64,000 nt of DNA from assembly GCA_014825775.1 (NCBI GenBank), contig MVAQ01000058.1, positions 1 to 64,000 of the forward strand, read 5' to 3'. Both the position numbers and the translations under genes were made by a program. Origin of the DNA: Krasilnikovozyma curviuscula (taxonomy: Eukaryota; Basidiomycota; Tremellomycetes; Cystofilobasidiales; Mrakiaceae). The notes beneath the pieces are model-generated. The model did no database searches and was not told the origin of the DNA. It saw nothing but the letters and a program-made list of their open reading frames with translations. This document shows positions 59,801 to 64,000 of this stretch, piece by piece. The stretch's first letter is position 1. Each line of letters begins with the position of its first letter.

Positions 59801-60378
59801 CTACGTACCCCTCTTCCAGGCGACTCAGCAGCGGTATTCTATAGTGCAGACTCGCTGATAATGCCTGAGCTTGAAGACGATGAGCCTCGACCACCTCAAG
59901 TACCCATGCAGTTCTCATCAATCTACGAGGAGTTCCCTGATCGTATCAAAATCCATCCTAATGAGCCCATCAAGGGAGAAGACGATATCATCTACTGCCA
60001 GAATGCAGTGAGTTTCCTTTTGTTTCTCATCGAGATGAAGATATCGCGAGCAGCTTACATAAACATCCCTCATAGCTTCCCTTTTACCACCTTGCAAACG
60101 TCTGTATCAACATCCTGAGAGCTCGCTTCGGCTCAGCTGAATCTCAACCCTGGGCAGGGAACATCCCGGCCGGCGGTGTGCTCCAACAAGAGAAGACATT
60201 CGATTGCGGGATCGACACCAAGACACTCTTTGCTGGAACTTCAAACTGGGATACGTTTAGAAACCAGAAGGATGGGTTTGTTTCTACAACTGGAACAACG
60301 AGCATCAACTTAGGCAACCTGGACGACTTGATGAGGGACAATGTACTGCATCCTGATCTCATCCGGATGGGAATGTAG
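56858..60378 (+). CDS. Transcription factor with two C2H2 fingers and fungal TF domain
   Basis: Nuclear DNA-binding regulator. ATG at 56858 (MPAVTLTSEKKTYPCTVDGC). Finger 1 is CTVDGCDK followed by VYAR from an 11-nt micro-exon and LEYLQRHERKH. Finger 2 is PFPCSLCDKTFSRSDVLYRH then KAKQH. A Ser/Thr/Asn-rich middle follows, then a fungal transcription-factor domain (from about 58140): VNHWKLPDVHTMSEVGKRTI, FRLKEAQGCIAFTSCVIGYP, TVQALLLCNAPAILYGSEDD, then ASWRRWIHIESTRRTAWSAY and LLDSHAYIV, a typical Fungal_trans segment. It ends NVLHPDLIRMGM, TAG at 60376-60378. About eight introns. An 81-nt in-frame segment (57435-57515) may be a retained intron. Target genes are unknown. Confidence 0.82.
57014..57024 (+). 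other. 11-nt micro-exon in finger 1 of the transcription factor
   Basis: TCTATGCTAGG lies between GTCTCCAG and GTGGGC. Joined to the preceding exon (ending AAAG) and the next (CTCGAATAT) it gives CDKVYARLEYLQRHERKH, exactly the twelve residues required between the second Cys and first His of a C2H2 finger. Confidence 0.65.
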
Positions 60379-60916
60379 TAATAACAGATAGAGGTGGATT
60401 ATGTCTTGTAAACCGAGTATGTAATTGTGGACAGCCAGTTGTGTCTTTGTAAATACTTGTCTACATGTTGTGATGTTTTGTTTTGTCTCTGAGAAGGTTG
60501 GCGAGCCTGTTCCAATGACTCGCTGTGACAAGTCAGTATTATGTTTGGAATTTGTCAGCCCAAACTAAATGTCCCCTTTCTTTGATCTTCGCTGCTAAAG
60601 CACGAAACCGAGTCACAACGACCATCTATAGCAAAGAAAGACAAAAACCCCAAGTTTGGAGCGCGGTACCTCAATTTTTGCTTCGCTTCTTGAGGTGATT
60701 CACCAACTGACATTGTGAGTTTTTACAAGTTCTCAGAATCTTTCGACAGTAAGAGATCGTTGTTTTTCAAAATCACTTTCTGAACGTAAGCTTCAGATAT
60801 GTAGTTTTGAACGTGGGAAAAAACCCGGGCGAAATGCCGCCGCGACTCGACCAGCTCTGCTGCTAGCTTGCTATAGGAGCGTCTCGAGTTGCAGCTTCCG
60901 TCGTCCTCAAGCAAAC
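60379..60916. other. Intergenic: RPS18 promoter
   Basis: 538-nt tandem spacer. A 7-bp inverted repeat (ACCTCAA/TTGAGGT, 60668-60696) lies about 220 nt before the RPS18 ATG. No ORF of interest. Confidence 0.4.
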
Positions 60917-62167
60917 ATGTCTTTTGGTAAGTTCTTTCGGCAATTCTTTTGATGCTAGATCAAATTCAGATCAGGATAGCGAAGGAACGGCAGATATTGG
61001 CAAAGACTTGGAGGCAGGAGGTGCAATTCAACAACTAGGTGGCCAATTGGAAGCTGTGTGAAGCTACTGATGGAAATGGGGGACACTATGGACGAAGTTG
61101 GCTGTGGAAGGAATATAGAACCTCATTGGACACCGTTAGCTGACCATCGTTTGTTGATCACCTGTAGTCGTTCCTGAAGCCCACGTGCAATTCCAGGTCA
61201 GTATTCCCTTCAGATCGCCCTAGGTACCCTCAGGATATAGGTCACAGCCAGTAGAACAGCTGCAGAATGGGCTAGGGGAGAATTTGTTCTGGAAACTATC
61301 AGACCTATGGAGAAGGATGGAGCGGGAACTAGCAATTGGACGAAACCTCAAGACCGAATCCAACACCGTTGACTGACACCATCTTGTTACTTTAACCTAC
61401 AGCACATTCTCCGTCTCCTCAACACCAACGTTGATGGTAGACGTAAGATCATGTTCGCCTTGACCGAGATCAAGGGTGTTGGAAGACGTTACGCCAACGT
61501 CGTCTGCAAGAAGGCCGATGTCGACCTCAAGAAGAGGTATGTGTCTTTCTTGTCTTCTAGAGATATGGTTCGGGGGAAGAACTCTTATAGTTGTAGGATT
61601 TGAGCTATGAGGGAATATGGTGGTGGAAGAAATTTTGTCGAGGTGCATTCGAATGGATTTGACTGACAATTTGCTGTTCTCCCTCTGCCCAACTTCAACC
61701 TTCAACTCATTGTCCTCCACCTGTCCCATCTTCATCGTCATTGTATTTCTATCCAACATCAAACCTAACACAGAGCCGGTGAGCTTAACTCCGATGAGCT
61801 CGAGCGTATCGTCACTATCATGCAAAACCCAGCCCAATTCAAGATCCCAGCCTGGTTCGTCAACAGACAGAAGGATATCACTGATGGAAAGGACTCCCAC
61901 GTTTTGTCCAACGGTATTGACCAGAAGATGAGAGAGGACTTGGAGAGGTTGAAGAAGATCAGAGCCCACAGAGGTCTCAGACACTTCTGGGGATTGAAGG
62001 TTAGAGGTCAACACACCAAGACCACTGGTCGACGTGGAAAGACCGTTGGTGTTGCTGGAAAGAAGGTTCGTTCACTTTCGCTGACTGGCAGACATTCGGT
62101 CGATCAAGTTTCTAACCTGCTCTGCTCTTTTTTTGCTTGCGTTTGCGCTTGCTTTTCATAGAAGTAA
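60917..62167 (+). CDS. RPS18: 40S ribosomal protein S18 (uS13)
   Basis: Small-subunit head protein contacting P-site tRNA and the subunit bridges. Exons: 60917-60926, 61168-61196, 61403-61536, 61774-62065 and 62162-62167. The protein starts [20 protein letters not shown]. It contains [60 protein letters not shown] and [14 protein letters not shown], then TAA. Exon 1 codes for only ten bases and the last exon only for AAG TAA. The first three introns (241, 206 and 237 nt) are much longer than most in the window. About 155 residues, as in the family. Confidence 0.97.
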
Positions 62168-62781
62168 AAAGGGAATTCATCACAAGATGTGGATGGATTT
62201 TCTTTTATACGGTTCACCTATGCGATATATCATGGTTCTTCTATTTGCGTCGAACGGACCACGCGGTCAAGCGTTCAAGCAAGGATTGTTCGTTTGAGAT
62301 CGCAATTCGCACAGATGTGACAGGGTGCTGTCAACTGCCTATCATGCTAGTTGGCCGTTTGACCTTTACCAATAATTGTCAGCCAAAGACGCATATCCGG
62401 CTTGAAGGCTCTACGTGAAACACTCGACGTTGAATGGCGCAATGCGTATCAGAGGAAAAAATAGTTGCCTTCATTCCCTTCGAGGCCCTTCAATAGCTTA
62501 CAAAACAAGGGCAGCTCTCAATTTTCAGTGGGCTGTGAGTGATCTCGAGCCCGTTCGAGGTGGTTTCACGTAAGCATCGAGGCGTGAGACTCTGATGGGT
62601 AAGCTCCGTCAAAGCGCCACAGGCAAACCGCCTGGTCCTCAAAACTGGTGTTTATGTCCGGCGAGCTGACTTCCTCTGTCTCCAAACATCCCAGAACTCA
62701 TTTTCTCTTCAGAGATCTGTTGGAATCTCCTCTCGAACCCGCTTTTCTTCAGCAGCACACAGCCCAGTTCCATCCGTCAGC
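62168..62781. other. Intergenic between RPS18 and RIB3
   Basis: 614-nt tandem spacer. No coding sequence or RNA gene is recognised. Holds the RPS18 3' UTR and the RIB3 promoter and leader. Confidence 0.4.
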
Positions 62782-63800
62782 ATGTCGCCTTTCCACACGA
62801 TGGAAGAAGCAATACAAGCGTTTAAGAACGGTGAATTCCTGGTTGTCATGGACGATGAATCGAGGGAGAACGAAGGAGACCTGTGTATTGCTGGCAGCAA
62901 GATCACGACGGAGAAAATGGCATGGTTCATCAAGCACACCAGGTGAGTTTTAACTTTCGTATTCAGTCTCAGTACAGCTTCAGCTCGAAGGAATCTATAG
63001 CATCGTATTCATACACGGAGGCCAGCGTTAACCATGCTGCTGTGCTGTATGGTGTGCTGTGCTCAATTTTCATCATCCCACTCCTCTCCCTTTCTTTCCG
63101 TGGTTTCCGGCGTGATAACTGACTCGATGGCCCCGTTTTTCATCGGATCTCCCGATTATTCGTTCTTTTGCGTCTGAAGTGGATACATCTGCCTTTCATT
63201 ACCGGAGTCGAGGCTGAATGAACTGGAAATCCCAATGATGCTGCCTTACAACCAAGACAAAAACAAGACGGCCTACACAATTACTGCTGATTACAAATAC
63301 GGTAAGCCCACCGTCACCCCATGCCTACAATTCAACTCCCATTCTTATTATTTGCGTCGTTTCTCCAGGTACCACTACCGGAATCTCTGCGCACGACAGA
63401 GCTCTCACTTCGCTGAAACTGTCGGACCCAGCATCGAAAGCCGACGATTTCACCCGACCTGGACACATGGTCCCACTCAGATACACCGAGGGAGGCACTC
63501 TGAAGAGAATGGGTCACACCGAAGCTTCAACGGGTACGTATCATCCGGCATCGTCACTCCTTTGCCTCATCGGCTGTGACTGACCGTCGAGCTGACATTC
63601 TACGAACGATACTGCTTTCAGATTTGTGTATACTTGCTGGGCTTCCACCGGCTGGTCTGCTGTGTGAATTGGTCAAGCCTGATGACCCCATGGGTTCGAT
63701 GGCCAAGTTGGAAGACTGTTTGGCTTTCGCAAAGACTTGGAATCTGAAGTGCATCAGCGTGGAAATGATCAAGCAATACAGGGAGGCGAACAACCTCTAA
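62782..63800 (+). CDS. RIB3: 3,4-dihydroxy-2-butanone 4-phosphate synthase
   Basis: Riboflavin-pathway enzyme converting ribulose 5-phosphate to 3,4-dihydroxy-2-butanone 4-phosphate plus formate. ATG at 62782: [20 protein letters not shown]. The active-site motif is [20 protein letters not shown]. Then [20 protein letters not shown] after a roughly 230-nt intron, [56 protein letters not shown] and GHTEAST. The last exon is [20 protein letters not shown] then [14 protein letters not shown] and TAA at 63798-63800. Four exons. About 230 residues; a stand-alone form, not fused to GTP cyclohydrolase II. Confidence 0.95.
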
Positions 63801-64000
63801 TAAATCTTTTAAAAGCACGGTCTCTGCGTATTTGCGTTCTGGCTGGCTTTAATATGCATAGATGGGTTTATGATCGTTCAAGAGCACAGAGCGAACTGAA
63901 TGTTCTTCATGGCTTTCGCGCCAGAGGAATCTTCTGCAAGCTGTATGATAAACCGAGTGGGAAGAAACCTCTAGTGCTCGAGCCCGCAAACAATGCGAAA
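63801..64000. other. Right edge after RIB3
   Basis: RIB3 3' UTR at the left. On the minus strand one frame is open from 64000 down to a TGA near 63910, ending SLQKIPLARKP. It could be the end of a converging gene, but is too short to support. Confidence 0.25.

Noticed and set aside
62168..62781. Possible tRNA or other small RNA gene between RPS18 and RIB3
   Set aside because: No convincing A/B box pair, cloverleaf or Pol III terminator arrangement could be found by eye.

Overview
This window is nuclear DNA from an intron-dense fungus. Its genes carry many short introns (mostly about 45-90 nt) with GTRNGT donors and CTRAC-like branch points. The gene content (single-copy fungal orthologues, the fused FOL1 enzyme, a C2H2 plus fungal transcription-factor-domain regulator, a LysM protein, a YHM2-type carrier) fits a basidiomycete yeast, most likely Tremellomycetes (Cryptococcus/Kwoniella-like). 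That placement is inference from gene style; no marker gene fixes the genus. I see no rRNA, tRNA, transposon, CRISPR array or prokaryotic feature. I rebuilt exon structures by eye from splice signals, reading frame and family conservation, so internal boundaries are models.

Layout, left to right. 0.6-3 kb: mitochondrial ribosomal protein mL58 (MRPL20) and ESCRT-I subunit VPS37, both minus. 3.2-8.9 kb: large WD40-RWD-RING protein of the SEA/GATOR2 complex (SEA3/MTC5, WDR59 type). 9.4-12.1 kb: ribosomal protein eL19 and a DHHC palmitoyltransferase. 12.1-13.8 kb: an ORF-poor stretch. 13.8-22.4 kb, minus: citrate/oxoglutarate carrier YHM2, a secreted double-psi beta-barrel protein and a SUV39/Clr4-type histone methyltransferase. 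22.8-28.3 kb: FIS1, a YIPF1/2-like Golgi protein and a bestrophin-like channel. 29.3-34.7 kb: a ZNF207/BuGZ-like zinc-finger protein, an Rsa3-like ribosome assembly factor and trifunctional folate enzyme FOL1. 35.2-38.6 kb: a MoaD/MOCS2A-like small protein without the diglycine tail, a run of strong hairpins, and Pol III subunit RPC34. 39.2-41.9 kb: a secreted two-LysM protein and a DUF423/TMEM256 membrane protein. 42.4-51.6 kb: DNA2, a mitochondrial two-HMG-box protein and a non-canonical poly(A) polymerase. 51.7-56.7 kb: citrate carrier CTP1 and two short-chain dehydrogenases. 56.9-63.8 kb: a C2H2/fungal-TF regulator, ribosomal protein uS13 (RPS18) and riboflavin enzyme RIB3.

The genes are mostly unrelated housekeeping functions, not one cluster. 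Themes recur: mitochondria (mL58, YHM2, CTP1, FIS1, HMG protein), ribosome biogenesis (eL19, uS13, Rsa3-like) and genome maintenance or expression (DNA2, methyltransferase, RPC34, poly(A) polymerase).

The most unusual signals are architectural. Conserved protein sequence can only be recovered by invoking micro-exons: two of 3 nt in YHM2, 9 nt in the HMG gene, 11 nt inside a zinc finger and 16 nt in SEA3. The DUF423 gene has an exon whose only coding content is the ATG. Other points of interest are the hairpin cluster at 35.96-36.10 kb, the tail-less MoaD-like protein, and a small frame-broken coding-like stretch at 28.68-28.97 kb.
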